Source of the DNA: Micromonospora sp. WMMD1120
GTDB lineage: Bacteria > Actinomycetota > Actinomycetes > Mycobacteriales > Micromonosporaceae
Assembly (NCBI RefSeq): GCF_029626235.1
Contig: NZ_JARUBO010000005.1
Location: forward strand, 3,814,501 to 3,878,500
Reading direction: 5' to 3'
Length of the DNA stretch: 64,000 bases
Below the pieces are notes generated by a model that made no database searches, had not been told where the DNA came from, and saw only the letters and a program-made list of their open reading frames with translations. The translations under genes were made by a program, and so were the position numbers. Shown in pieces: positions 8,485-17,480 of the stretch; position 1 is the first letter of the stretch, and the number at the start of each line of letters is the position of its first letter.

Positions 8485-9087
8485 TCAGTCCAGGTCGGCC
8501 GGGTCCAGGCCGAGTTCCCGGGCGGTGACCAGGCGGACCCACTCGCCGAACTGCCGGCGGGAGATCACCCGGTCGTGGACGGCGAGCTGGACGGCCAGGC
8601 CGTCCATCACCGCGCTGATCCGCCAGGCGGCCCCGTCCGGGTCGGCGCACTGGAAGGTGCCGTCGGCCACCCCGGCGGAGATCACCGCGGCCAGGTCCTG
8701 CCGCCAGCGCAGGTCGAGCCGGCGGGACACCTTCTCCAACTCCGGGGTACGCAGCGACTCGGACCAGCCGTCGATCCACATCGACCAGGCGGTGGCCCGG
8801 CCGGCCGGGGTGTAGAGCTTGAGGATCCGGCGGAGCTTGGTCAGCGGCGGGGCCGCGGAGCGGGTCACCGCGTCCAGTCGGGCCAGATCCTGTTCGACCG
8901 CGTACGCGAAAGCCTGCGCGAGCAAGCGCTCCTTCGTCGCGAAGTGGTAGAACACCAACGCCTGACTGACGCCTGCGGCGTTCGCCACGTCCGCCGTCCG
9001 GGTGTTGGCCAGACCGCGCTCCACGATCACGTCGCAGGCGGTGCGCAGCAGGGCATCCAGGCGGATCTCGGCCGCACGTCTCGTCAC
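8485..9087 (-). CDS. TetR-family transcriptional regulator
   Basis: A 200-residue repressor. The N-terminal helix-turn-helix covers about residues 10-55 (TRTADVANAAGVSQALVFYH). The C-terminal ligand domain resembles the TetR_C group seen beside hydrolases and oxidoreductases. The GTG at 9087 begins the family-typical N-terminus. An imperfect palindrome 20 bases upstream suggests autoregulation. Likely targets are the downstream DinB-like gene and possibly alkB; this is inferred from position only. Confidence 0.88.
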   Translation of the reverse strand: MTRRAAEIRLDALLRTACDVIVERGLANTRTADVANAAGVSQALVFYHFATKERLLAQAFAYAVEQDLARLDAVTRSAAPPLTKLRRILKLYTPAGRATAWSMWIDGWSESLRTPELEKVSRRLDLRWRQDLAAVISAGVADGTFQCADPDGAAWRISAVMDGLAVQLAVHDRVISRRQFGEWVRLVTARELGLDPADLD

Positions 9088-9106
9088 GACCGTTACCGTA
9101 GCCCAT

Positions 9107-9128
9107 GTGACTGAACACGAACAGTTAC
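9107..9128. promoter_or_regulatory. Putative TetR operator
   Basis: GTGACTG, 8 bases, CAGTTAC: a 7-bp inverted repeat with one mismatch, centred 30 bases before the TetR start codon. Size and place fit a TetR-family autoregulatory site. Confidence 0.45.
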
Positions 9129-9504
9129 CACCGCGCGCCGATTCGCGCGGTGACAGTCGGAAGCCGGACACTTCCTCGGGGTGTCGTCGGTCGTTCCACA
9201 AGTGGTGTTCATCGAGGTCCGCAGCCTGGCCCCGACCTGCTGGGATATCCACCGACGGCCATGCGACACGGTGATGACGATGATTGCGTGCTGATGTCGG
9301 AATGTGACGCGCGGTGATGACCCGTGGAGCAGCGGGGCAGCCCCCTAGGAAGCTTGCCGGTAGTGGTCCCGACCCGTTCCGAACCCCTGCGACGCGCTTC
9401 CGCCACCGCGTCCGGCTCTGCTCCGACGGTTCCGCGCGGCTCCGGTCCGGAGGTGCCGCCCGGCCGTTCCGGGGTGCGGCGGGACGCGCCGAGGTGACCC
9501 CGAG
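9129..9504. other. Non-coding stretch before the tRNA cluster
   Basis: About 380 bases without a credible gene. The open frames here have no ribosome site and no recognisable domain, and those on the minus strand are read-through of the tRNA genes. Apart from the operator to its left and the tRNA promoter to its right I see no structured element. Confidence 0.6.
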
Positions 9505-9534
9505 TTGGCAGACGTTCGCCGGCTCGGCTAAAGT
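9505..9534 (+). promoter_or_regulatory. Promoter of the first tRNA cluster
   Basis: TTGGCA (9505-9510), an 18-base spacer and TAAAGT (9529-9534), which places transcription start about 25-30 bases before tRNA-Gly. This is a good housekeeping-sigma promoter by actinomycete standards. Confidence 0.6.
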
Positions 9535-9567
9535 TCTCATCCGTCACCGGGGAACACCCGGGGGCGT

Positions 9568-9640
9568 GCGGACGTAGCGCAGCTGGTAGCGCATCACCTT
9601 GCCAAGGTGAGGGTCGCGGGTTCGAATCCCGTCGTCCGCT
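9568..9640 (+). tRNA. tRNA-Gly (GCC)
   Basis: A 73-base cloverleaf. The acceptor stem GCGGACG pairs with CGTCCGC, the discriminator is T, the anticodon loop is TTGCCAA and the T-loop GTTCGAATC. CCA is not encoded. An identical copy lies at 10579. Confidence 0.97.
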
Positions 9641-9674
9641 CGGAGATGCCGCCACGCATGACGGGGGCAACCTC

Positions 9675-9745
9675 GGTGGGGTGGCCGAGAGGCGAGGCAA
9701 CGGCCTGCAAAGCCGTGTACGCGGGTTCAAATCCCGTCCCCACCT
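9675..9745 (+). tRNA. tRNA-Cys (GCA)
   Basis: A 71-base cloverleaf with acceptor GGTGGGG/CCCCACC, discriminator T, anticodon loop CTGCAAA and T-loop GTTCAAATC. It lies between Gly and Val in the first cluster and is missing from the second. Confidence 0.96.
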
Positions 9746-9759
9746 CGGCAAAAAAGCTC

Positions 9760-9834
9760 GGGCGATTGGCGCAGTGGGAGCGCGCTTCCTTGACACGGAA
9801 GAGGTCACTGGTTCAAACCCAGTATCGCCCACCA
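9760..9834 (+). tRNA. tRNA-Val (GAC)
   Basis: A 75-base gene including an encoded CCA end. The acceptor is GGGCGAT/ATCGCCC, the anticodon loop TTGACAC and the T-loop GTTCAAACC. An identical copy lies at 10691. Confidence 0.97.
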
Positions 9835-9838
9835 CAGA

Positions 9839-9877
9839 GAACGGCCCGTGACCGGAAGACCCGGTCACGGGCCGTTC
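9839..9877 (+). terminator. Terminator of the first tRNA cluster
   Basis: A perfect 17-bp stem (GAACGGCCCGTGACCGG and its complement) with a 5-base loop, starting 5 bases after tRNA-Val. Confidence 0.85.
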
Positions 9878-9969
9878 TGGTATGCGGCGGTGACCGCACC
9901 AAACGCTGCGCCGGTAGCCGATTCCGCGCACGATCTCCACCCGCAGCATGGCGTCGACGGCGGTTCCGG

Positions 9970-10191
9970 CTAGCCGGCCTCGCGGAGCAGCGCCTCGGCG
10001 AGGTCGGTGCGGGCGCTGATCAGCGTCCGGCCCCGCCGGTGGGTCAGCACCAGGCCGGCCGCCCGCAACGCGCCGAGGTGCTGGGAGACGCCGCCGGCCG
10101 TCATCCCACTGCGCCGGGCCAGCTCGGTGGTGCTCAGCGGAGCGACCAACTCGGTGAGCAGCCGGCCGGCTCGTGGCACGGACGACCTCAC
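9970..10191 (-). CDS. Winged-helix (ArsR-type) regulator stub
   Basis: Only 73 residues, consisting of one winged HTH (STTELARRSGMTAGGVSQHL then a basic wing). The sequence matches the C-terminal DNA-binding part of the large actinobacterial ArsR-like regulators of about 330 residues, so the N-terminal effector part appears to have been lost. Its GTG start overlaps the stop of the DUF6458 gene as GTGA, so it would be translated by coupling. It may be a decayed gene or a minimal DNA-binding protein; I cannot tell which. It lies between the two tRNA clusters, on the opposite strand. Confidence 0.55.
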   Translation of the reverse strand: MRSSVPRAGRLLTELVAPLSTTELARRSGMTAGGVSQHLGALRAAGLVLTHRRGRTLISARTDLAEALLREAG

Positions 10192-10430
10192 AGCGGAGGG
10201 GCGACGTCCCGCCGCTCCTCGACGTGGCGGTACTCCACCGGCTGCTCGGTGGTCGTGACCACCTGGCGGCGGCGACCCCAGATCAGCGTGGTCATGATCA
10301 GGCCGAGCACGCCCGCGCCCATCAGGATCCAGCCGACCACGTCGAGGTTGATGCCGCCGACGCTGGCGTCGAGCGCGAAAGTGAGGATCGCGCCGAGCGC
10401 GATCAGGAAGATGCTGGTGCCGATACCCAC
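10188..10430 (-). CDS. DUF6458-family small membrane protein
   Basis: 80 residues with two transmembrane helices (about residues 3-22 and 28-50) and a polar Arg/Glu-rich tail. The N-terminus MGIGTSIFLIALGAILTFA is typical of the family, whose function is unknown. GTG at 10430 follows AAGGAGG. Its stop overlaps the downstream winged-helix stub by four bases, which suggests the two are translated together. Confidence 0.8.
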   Translation of the reverse strand: MGIGTSIFLIALGAILTFALDASVGGINLDVVGWILMGAGVLGLIMTTLIWGRRRQVVTTTEQPVEYRHVEERRDVAPPL

Positions 10431-10578
10431 GACAGCCTCCTTAGGGGGTGTGGTGCGCTGTCGAGGTTCTTCAGTACCCCGCTGCCAACCAGCGCAATCG
10501 CGACAGTCCAGGGGGCCGCGCGAGGCGATCTTGGCATCGGGTAGAGTTTCCCCCGTCGCCGGCGCTCGTCGGCGACGT

Positions 10579-10651
10579 GCGGACGTAGCGCAGCTGGTAG
10601 CGCATCACCTTGCCAAGGTGAGGGTCGCGGGTTCGAATCCCGTCGTCCGCT
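10579..10651 (+). tRNA. tRNA-Gly (GCC), second copy
   Basis: Identical over all 73 bases to the gene at 9568. No strong -35 is visible upstream; TAGAGT about 35 bases before it could be the -10. Confidence 0.97.
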
Positions 10652-10690
10652 CGCGATCCACCCCCGACCGCCGACTCGGGCGGTCACCAC

Positions 10691-10765
10691 GGGCGATTGG
10701 CGCAGTGGGAGCGCGCTTCCTTGACACGGAAGAGGTCACTGGTTCAAACCCAGTATCGCCCACCA
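10691..10765 (+). tRNA. tRNA-Val (GAC), second copy
   Basis: Identical over 75 bases, including the encoded CCA, to the gene at 9760. It is separated from the second tRNA-Gly by 39 bases and has no tRNA-Cys between. Confidence 0.97.
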
Positions 10766-10785
10766 TCAGTAGAAGAACGCGTCGC

Positions 10786-10823
10786 CTGAGGCCCGCCACC
10801 GGACAGCCGGTGGCGGGCCTCAG
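10786..10823. terminator. Terminator of the second tRNA cluster
   Basis: A perfect 17-bp stem (CTGAGGCCCGCCACCGG and its complement) with a 4-base loop. It lies between the tRNAs and the convergent ABC transporter operon and could stop transcription from both sides. Confidence 0.82.
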
Positions 10824-10835
10824 CGGTTCAGCCCA

Positions 10836-13589
10836 CTACTCGCCGGCGCGGAGCACCTCGCTGAGCCGGTCGCGTCGGCGCAGTGTCGACTCGACAGGCA
10901 CGACGGTGGCGGCCGCCGCCACCAGCGCCGCGCCCAGCAGGCCCAGCAACCACCACGGCACGACCGCCGTCGGGTCGGCGGCCTGGCCGGTGAGCAGCCG
11001 CAGGTCGAGCGGGCCGAGTGTCAGTCGGGCGAGCAGGACCCCGAGGAGCGGGCCGCACACCGCGGCGACCACCACCGGCGGCAGCAGCTCCCCGGCGGCG
11101 ACCCAGCGGGCGTCGCGGGGCCGCAGGCCGAGGGTCCGCAGCCGGGTCAGGGTCTGCCACCGCTCGGACGCGCCGGCGGCCGCCGCGAGCGCGAGGCCGA
11201 GCACTCCCAGCGCCAGCAGCACCGCGACGGCCGTCCACGACAGCCCGAGCAGCCCGGCGGTCAGCGGCGCCACCCGCTGCTCCCGCAGGACGTCGGCCCG
11301 CAGCACCACATCGGCCGCGACACCGCTGTTCGACACGGCCCGCGCCGCGCCGGGACCGGTCACCCAGACGGTGTTCGGTACGGCGGGCAGCCCGGCCCGG
11401 CCGAGCGCCGTGGCGTCCACGATGACGACGTCGCCGGCGCCGCCGACGGGGGGAGCGGTACCGACCACGGCGAGACGGATCGCCGGGGCGTCCTCCCGCG
11501 GAAGTTGTAGGCGGGTGCCGATCCGCGGCGCACCGCCGCTGGACCGGACCAACGCGGGGACGTCCCCGGAGCCGGGTGCGGTGAGCCGGGCCAGCGCCGG
11601 CGCGTCGGGCAGCGGGGTGCTGGCCAGCAGGCGCTGGAACGCGGCGGCGTCCACGACCACCAGGCGGGGGGTGAGCGGTGCCGACTCGCTGAAGACGCGG
11701 GCCGAGTCGGTCACCCGCGCGACGACGACCTGCCCCACCCCGGGCGCGGCGGCGATGCGCTCGGCGAGCGCGGGCGTGGCGGCCTCGGCGTCCGCGGCGA
11801 CGTCGAGCCGGGCGTCGGCGCCGACGGTGCTCCACGCGCCGTCGGCCAGACCCCGGGTGACGGTGCCGGAGAGGATGAGCGCGAACGACGCGAGCGCGGT
11901 CGTGCTGACCAGCACCAGCAGCGGCAGGGCGCGGCCGGCCGTCGTGGCCGCCCGGGCGGCGCCGAACACGGCCAGCGGGCGGCGCGAGCGCAGCGCCTGC
12001 CGGAGCGCGAGCCGCGCTCCGAGGGGCAGCAGCCGGAGCAGGACGAGCGCGCCGACGAGCGCGCCCAGGGCGAGGAAGCTGGTCGGCAGGATCAGGTCCC
12101 CGGTCAGCGCGCCGGGCTGCCCGTCGGCGGCGACGGGCAGCAGCCCGCCCTGGTGCAGGGTGACGAGGGCGGCGACGGCGGCGGCCAGGACAGCGGCCTC
12201 CACCGCGGCGCGGCGTAGCTGGCCGGTGGCCCGCATCCAGCGCCGAGCAGCGGGGTTGGCGGGTTGCCGCCGGTCGCGGCTGGCCCGGGAGGCGGCGAGG
12301 GTGCCGAACGCCGGAGCGGCGACGACGCCGGCCAGGACCACGGGAGCAGCCCAGGCCCAGGAGACGCCCGTGGTGCCCACGCGGGCGAGCACGAGCCCCA
12401 CGGCGGCGGCCGACACGGACACCACAGCGGACTCGATGACCAGCTCCGCGCCGAGGTCGGGCAGCGCCGCCCCGCGCTGCCGGGCGGCGCCCAACACCGG
12501 GGTACGGCGGCGGGCCAGCAGGTCGGCGGCGAGCAGCAGGACCAGCACCGTGGCGGTCAGCATCCCGACGAGCAGGACGGCGGCCTGCGCCAGGGCGGCG
12601 CCGACGCGGCCCCGGGCGTCGCGCAGTGTGGCGTCGAGCTGGGACTCCCACCGCAGGGAGTCGTCGCGCGCACCGGACGAGCCGGAGGCCGCCTTCAGCG
12701 TGACCACCCGAGCGGCGAGCGTCGCGGTGCTGTCCCAGGTGAGCGCGGCGGGTTCGGGAGCGAAGTGGATCGTGCGCCGGAGCTGGTCCTCGTCGACGGC
12801 GAGCCGGGCGTCCGGTAACGAGTCGCGGGACAGCAGACCGGCGAAGCGGGTGATCCCCACGCCGTCGGCGCCGGGCACGGGGCGCAGCAGCGCCGGGGCG
12901 AGCCGCCAGGCGGGATCGGTGCCGTCCGCGGGCCGGTAGATGCCGCTGATCCGGACGTCCCTGTCGTGGCCCTGGCCGTCGACGACCGGGATCCGATCAC
13001 CGGGACCCAGGTCGAGCGCGGCGGCGTCCGCCTCGGAGAGGCCGACCTGCACCGGCCAGGGCGGTCCGTCGGAGGAGGTCTCGACGAACTCGTCCGGGAC
13101 AGCGGCACCGGGAGCGGTGCCGGCGACCCAGGTCACCGCCGGGCCACCGGCATCCCCGGCCAGGTAGGTGAAGTGGAACGTACGTGGGGCGGTGCCGTCG
13201 GTGACGGTGAGGATCGGGCCGTCGACGACCGCGACGGGCGGGAGCAACGCGGCGTCGAGGTCGGGCCCGAGCGCGTCGGTCGCGCGGGCGCGGAGGTCGT
13301 CGACGTCGTCGGCGAGGCGGGCGGTGCGCACCCGTCCGCCGGTCGGGCCGTCGTCGCGTGCCCAGTCGGCGTGGACGCGGACGTTCGAGTCGGTGCCGGC
13401 GCGGCGGACCGCGTCCTGGACGGCGTCGTCGGCGGCGACGCGGAGCAGCGCCGGCACGGCCCCGGCGAGCAGCACGACGGCCGCGATGACGGCGGCGGTG
13501 AGCAGCAGCGGTCCCGCGTCGGCCCGGCCACGACCGCGGATGCTGGGCCAGTGCGGCGCCGGCCACCGGCGGGCCAGCCACCCGTTCAC
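10836..13589 (-). CDS. FtsX-like ABC transporter permease (second of pair)
   Basis: 917 residues. It is a membrane subunit of a MacB/FtsX-type mechanotransmission or lipoprotein-handling ABC system. It has an N-terminal helix (about residues 25-47), a large extracytoplasmic domain, a bundle of helices in the middle, a second extracytoplasmic domain, and three C-terminal helices ending in RRRDRLSEVLRAGE. This is the double-FtsX architecture. The GTG start at 13589 overlaps the stop of the upstream permease as GTGA. It works with the ATPases at 16758 and 17477. The substrate is unknown. Confidence 0.85.
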   Translation of the reverse strand: MNGWLARRWPAPHWPSIRGRGRADAGPLLLTAAVIAAVVLLAGAVPALLRVAADDAVQDAVRRAGTDSNVRVHADWARDDGPTGGRVRTARLADDVDDLRARATDALGPDLDAALLPPVAVVDGPILTVTDGTAPRTFHFTYLAGDAGGPAVTWVAGTAPGAAVPDEFVETSSDGPPWPVQVGLSEADAAALDLGPGDRIPVVDGQGHDRDVRISGIYRPADGTDPAWRLAPALLRPVPGADGVGITRFAGLLSRDSLPDARLAVDEDQLRRTIHFAPEPAALTWDSTATLAARVVTLKAASGSSGARDDSLRWESQLDATLRDARGRVGAALAQAAVLLVGMLTATVLVLLLAADLLARRRTPVLGAARQRGAALPDLGAELVIESAVVSVSAAAVGLVLARVGTTGVSWAWAAPVVLAGVVAAPAFGTLAASRASRDRRQPANPAARRWMRATGQLRRAAVEAAVLAAAVAALVTLHQGGLLPVAADGQPGALTGDLILPTSFLALGALVGALVLLRLLPLGARLALRQALRSRRPLAVFGAARAATTAGRALPLLVLVSTTALASFALILSGTVTRGLADGAWSTVGADARLDVAADAEAATPALAERIAAAPGVGQVVVARVTDSARVFSESAPLTPRLVVVDAAAFQRLLASTPLPDAPALARLTAPGSGDVPALVRSSGGAPRIGTRLQLPREDAPAIRLAVVGTAPPVGGAGDVVIVDATALGRAGLPAVPNTVWVTGPGAARAVSNSGVAADVVLRADVLREQRVAPLTAGLLGLSWTAVAVLLALGVLGLALAAAAGASERWQTLTRLRTLGLRPRDARWVAAGELLPPVVVAAVCGPLLGVLLARLTLGPLDLRLLTGQAADPTAVVPWWLLGLLGAALVAAAATVVPVESTLRRRDRLSEVLRAGE

Positions 13590-16500
13590 GGCGTCACCCG
13601 CAGGTGCGCGGCGTCGGCCCGGCGGACCTGCACGGTGACCACGACGGCGACCGCCAGCAGGCAGCCGGCCAGCAGTACGCCGAGCAGCGCGGCCTCGGCC
13701 GGCCACGGCCAGTGTGGCTGGGCGGCCGGCACCGGCGCGGCGCCGGTGTCGGAGCGTACGAGCGGGGGCGCGATGACACGGGTGGCGAGCCCGCCGACGG
13801 CCGTGCCCGCCGCGAGCAGCGGCAGCAGAACCCCGGCGTGCTGCCCGAACAGCACGGCCCGGATGCCGCGCCGGGACATCCCCAGACCGCGCAGCCGCGC
13901 CACCTCGACCGCGCGGGCCCGCAGGTCACAGGTGACGTGCAGGACGACGCCGGCGAGCAGCAGCAGGGCCGCGGCCGGGACGACGAGGCGCAGCGCGGCC
14001 GGCAGCCCGGCCCGCAGCGGGCCACCGGCGAGGCGGGCGGTCTGTGCCTCCAGGGTCGTGACGGTGCCCAGGTGCAGGGCGGTGGCCCGCTCGGCGGCGG
14101 TGCCGGCGGGGTGGCCGACCCACCAGGCGTCGACCGGGAACGTCAGGTCGCCGGTCACGGCGCGGGCGCGCGACAGCGTGTCCAGGTCGGCCAGGACGGC
14201 GACGGCGCCGGGGGCGGACGGCACCGTCGGCACGACCTCGGTGACGATGATCGGGACGGGTGTGGTGCCGACGGTGACGCTGAGTTGGCTGCCGTTGTCG
14301 ACGCCGACCTCGTTGGCGAAGCGGGCGGAGACGGCGACGGGCACCCGACCGGGGTCGGGGAAGGCGGTGGCGACCAGGGTCCGGGAGGCGTCGTCGGCAC
14401 CGCCGAGGTCCACCGTCGCGGCCATCCGCAGCGCGGTTCCGGTCGGCGTGGCGGACAGCAGGACGCTGGGGTCGATCAGCTTGCCCGGGACCGGCGGCGC
14501 GGACGTGGCGGTCCAGTCCGATCCGTCGGTGGGGCGCTGCGCCGACCCGGCCGGCGGCACGGTGAGGGTTACGGCGACGGCCACGCGTCCGCCGGCCGGG
14601 TCGCCGGTGACCGGCAGGGCCACCGCGACGAGACGCAGCCCGTCAGCCGTCGCGCAGGCGGGCAGCCGAACCTCCCGGCCGTCGAGCGGTACGGCGGGAC
14701 CGGCGCAGGGCGTCCGGAGGCCGGTGGCGTCCTGGAGCAGCAGTTGGGGCGTCACGCTGAGCGGGCTGCCACCGGCGCTGGTCCCGCTGAGGACGAGCGG
14801 GGCGCCGGCCGGGATGGCGAGGCCGGTGGCGCGGGTGCGGGGGGCCAGCGCCGCGCCCACGTCCGCCCAGTCCCGGTCACCGTCCAGCCGCCCGCGCAGC
14901 AGCGCGTCGGCGCGCGTGGTGTCGACGGCGACCAGGCGCGGCGCGTCGCCGGCGGTGCCGAGCCACTGGCCGACAGTGGTGCCCCGGTTGATGGCGGGGC
15001 TCACCGCTCCCGCGGTGGCCGTGCCGACGACAGCGCCCTCTCCCGCCGCCGGCGCCGTGCCGAGGGTGAGTGCCAGGTCCGTTCCGACGGACAGCGCGGC
15101 CTGGTCGCGCTGCGACTGGTGCCACGTCCGGTCGAAGGCGAGCCCGAAGGTTCCGGCAGCGCAGGCCAGCCCGACGAGCAGCCCGGCGGCGACCGCCTGT
15201 GGCCGGCGGGCGGCCTCGGCGACCGCCAGGGGAATCGCCAGCCCGCGGGCGCGGTACGCGAGCCGGTCCGCGCCGCGCAGGGCGGGCAGCACCACCCGCA
15301 GGACCAGGGCGGCGCCCGCGGTGAGCAGCAGCGCCGGTGCGAGCACCCGGACCGCGTCGGCCCGGACGGTGGCGGCGGCGGGCTGCGCGTACAGCTGCCA
15401 CCACCCGACGGCGGCGAATACCGCGAGCAGCAGGTCGGCGCCGGATCGGGCCAGCAGTTCGCGGCCGCTGCGCCGGTCGCCGGCCGCCGGGACGGGCCGG
15501 ACCGCCAGGGCGGTGAGCACCGCGGCGAGCAGCAGCGCGCCGCCGGCGACCGCGAGGACCTGGACGCCGGTGACGGCGGGGCGGACGGCCAGGCCGGCGG
15601 CGTCCAGCGGTGGCAGGTGGGTCAGGCCGGCGTGCAGGACCGACGAGGCCGGTACGGCGAGCCCGGCGGCGACGGCGGCGACGAGCCCCGCCTCGACCGT
15701 GGCGGTGGCGGCGAGTTGGCGACGGCTGGTGCCGAGGGCGGACCGCAGGGCGGTCTCCTCGGCGCGGATGCCCGCGACCAGCCGGCCGGCGAGGACGAGC
15801 GCCGTCGCGGTCAGCACGCCGCCGAGGACGGCGACGGCGAGCACGACGGCGCCGGTGGCGTGCCGTTGGTCGGCGGCGGCGCGCAGGGTCAGCGGCAAAT
15901 CGGCGGCGACGCGCGCGAGCTGGACACGGTCGCCGAGGGTGGCGGCCAGCCGGCGGTCGGCGGTGCGCACGGCCGCGGCGGCGGTCTCCAGCTTGCGGCG
16001 GGTCCCGTGCGACAGGTCCGGATGGGCGGTGACCTGCATCCGGTCGACTGTGGCGCCGGTGGTGACCAGGTCGTCGAGGTCGACGAGGAACGGGCCGTAG
16101 GCGTTGACGGGCTGGAGGAAACGGCCGTCGCGGTAGCCGGTGGCGGCGCCGGCCGCGGCCAGTGGGTCGCGGTCCCAGCCGCGCCCGGCCAGCGGGCGTA
16201 CCACCCCGACGACTGTCACGTCGATGGCCGGGACGGGCGCGTGGGCCAGCTCGGCGCCGAGGCGCACCCGGCTACCGGGGGTGAGGCCGAGCAGCCGGGC
16301 GGTGGACTCCAGCAGCACCGCGTCGCCCGGCTGCCGCGGCCAGCGTCCGTCGACCAGTTCGGCTCGGGTCGGCAGGTCGTCCAGCCCGGACAGGTACGCC
16401 TGCGCGGGGACCGTGGTGCCCGGGGCGAGCGTGGGTGGCAGCGCCCGCAGCACCGTCGACGCCCGGGTGGCGGTCGTCACCGGGAACGGGGCGAGAGCGG

Positions 16501-16750
16501 AGTTCACGGCGGTACGGGTGTCGGCGGCGACGGACGACGCGTCCGGGCCCTCGACGGTGCCGGTGTAGACGGTCACGTCGACGTCGGCGGGATCGGCGCG
16601 GGCCATGGCGACCTCCAGCGCCCGCTCGGCGGTGCGGGTGACCAGCAGGGTGCAGGCGCCCAGCACCGTCGCGCCGATCGTGACGACCCCGAGCAGGGCT
16701 GCCAGCAACGGCCACTGCGCGCGGGCGCGCCGGCCGACCAGCCTCAGCAT
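13586..16750 (-). CDS. FtsX-like ABC transporter permease (first of pair)
   Basis: 1054 residues with a layout like its downstream partner: an N-terminal helix (residues 15-37), a long extracytoplasmic domain, a central helix bundle, and a C-terminal FtsX domain with three helices near the end. It starts with ATG 7 bases after the ATPase gene and overlaps the next permease by four bases. The two permeases have the same architecture but clearly different sequences, so they probably form a heterodimer rather than being recent duplicates. Confidence 0.85.
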   Translation of the reverse strand: MLRLVGRRARAQWPLLAALLGVVTIGATVLGACTLLVTRTAERALEVAMARADPADVDVTVYTGTVEGPDASSVAADTRTAVNSALAPFPVTTATRASTVLRALPPTLAPGTTVPAQAYLSGLDDLPTRAELVDGRWPRQPGDAVLLESTARLLGLTPGSRVRLGAELAHAPVPAIDVTVVGVVRPLAGRGWDRDPLAAAGAATGYRDGRFLQPVNAYGPFLVDLDDLVTTGATVDRMQVTAHPDLSHGTRRKLETAAAAVRTADRRLAATLGDRVQLARVAADLPLTLRAAADQRHATGAVVLAVAVLGGVLTATALVLAGRLVAGIRAEETALRSALGTSRRQLAATATVEAGLVAAVAAGLAVPASSVLHAGLTHLPPLDAAGLAVRPAVTGVQVLAVAGGALLLAAVLTALAVRPVPAAGDRRSGRELLARSGADLLLAVFAAVGWWQLYAQPAAATVRADAVRVLAPALLLTAGAALVLRVVLPALRGADRLAYRARGLAIPLAVAEAARRPQAVAAGLLVGLACAAGTFGLAFDRTWHQSQRDQAALSVGTDLALTLGTAPAAGEGAVVGTATAGAVSPAINRGTTVGQWLGTAGDAPRLVAVDTTRADALLRGRLDGDRDWADVGAALAPRTRATGLAIPAGAPLVLSGTSAGGSPLSVTPQLLLQDATGLRTPCAGPAVPLDGREVRLPACATADGLRLVAVALPVTGDPAGGRVAVAVTLTVPPAGSAQRPTDGSDWTATSAPPVPGKLIDPSVLLSATPTGTALRMAATVDLGGADDASRTLVATAFPDPGRVPVAVSARFANEVGVDNGSQLSVTVGTTPVPIIVTEVVPTVPSAPGAVAVLADLDTLSRARAVTGDLTFPVDAWWVGHPAGTAAERATALHLGTVTTLEAQTARLAGGPLRAGLPAALRLVVPAAALLLLAGVVLHVTCDLRARAVEVARLRGLGMSRRGIRAVLFGQHAGVLLPLLAAGTAVGGLATRVIAPPLVRSDTGAAPVPAAQPHWPWPAEAALLGVLLAGCLLAVAVVVTVQVRRADAAHLRVTP

Positions 16751-16757
16751 CGTGGCG

Positions 16758-17480
16758 TCACCCGGCGTCCGGCACCGGCGCGTACGGCTGCCCGGCCGCC
16801 TGTTCGTCGAGGTGCCCGTCGTGGATGCGGATCACCCTGTCGGCCAGGGACATCATCACCGGGTCGTGCGTCGACACCAGGACGGTGACGCCCTCGGATT
16901 CCACCACCGCGCGCAGCAGGGCCATCACCGACAGGCCCGTCTCGGCGTCCAGTTGCCCGGTGGGCTCGTCGGCGAGCAGGAGCCGGGGCGAGGCGGCCAG
17001 CGCACGGGCGATGGCCACCCGCTGCTGCTGCCCGCCGGACAACTCGGTCGGCCGCTGCCGGGCGTGGTCGGCGAGACCGATCAGCTCCAGCAGCAACCCG
17101 ACGCGGCGCTCACGCTCGGCCGGGGCGACGCGGGCCAGCCGCAGCGGCGCGGCGACGTTCTCCGCCGCCGACAGCACCGGGATCAACCCGAAGCTCTGGA
17201 AGACGTACGACACCCGCTCGCGCCGCAGCCGGGACAGGCCGTCCTCGTCGAGCGCGGTGACGTCGGCGCCGTCGACGTGCACGGTGCCCTCGTCCGGGCG
17301 GTCCAGGCCGCCGACGACGTTGAGCAGGGTGGTCTTGCCCGAGCCGGATCGGCCGACGAGCGCCACCATCGAACCGGCGGCCACGTCGAACGACACCCCG
17401 CGCAGGGCGTGCACGACGCTCGGCCCGGTGTGGAACCGGCGGTGTACGTCGCGCACGCGCAGCAGCGGCTCGCCGCTCAT
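16758..17480 (-). CDS. ABC transporter ATP-binding protein (MacB/LolD type)
   Basis: 240 residues with the complete set of ATPase motifs: Walker A GRSGSGKT, Q-loop FQSFG, signature LSGGQQQR, Walker B LLLADEP and switch His in STHDP. It belongs to the group that pairs with FtsX-type permeases. Its ATG overlaps the stop of the upstream ATPase gene as ATGA, and it lies 7 bases before the first permease. It powers the adjacent permease pair. Confidence 0.92.
   Translation of the reverse strand: MSGEPLLRVRDVHRRFHTGPSVVHALRGVSFDVAAGSMVALVGRSGSGKTTLLNVVGGLDRPDEGTVHVDGADVTALDEDGLSRLRRERVSYVFQSFGLIPVLSAAENVAAPLRLARVAPAERERRVGLLLELIGLADHARQRPTELSGGQQQRVAIARALAASPRLLLADEPTGQLDAETGLSVMALLRAVVESEGVTVLVSTHDPVMMSLADRVIRIHDGHLDEQAAGQPYAPVPDAG

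Noticed and set aside
9314..9577. 87-residue plus frame ending at the first tRNA
   Set aside because: It spans the tRNA promoter, has no ribosome site, and its sequence is Arg/Gly/Ala-biased like random GC-rich translation.
9209..9949. Minus-strand frame with protein-like stretches such as GDTGFEPVTSSVSRKRAPTA
   Set aside because: This is the reverse complement of the tRNA genes, a well-known spurious translation. The same applies to the minus frames at 10403-10690 and 10605-10799.
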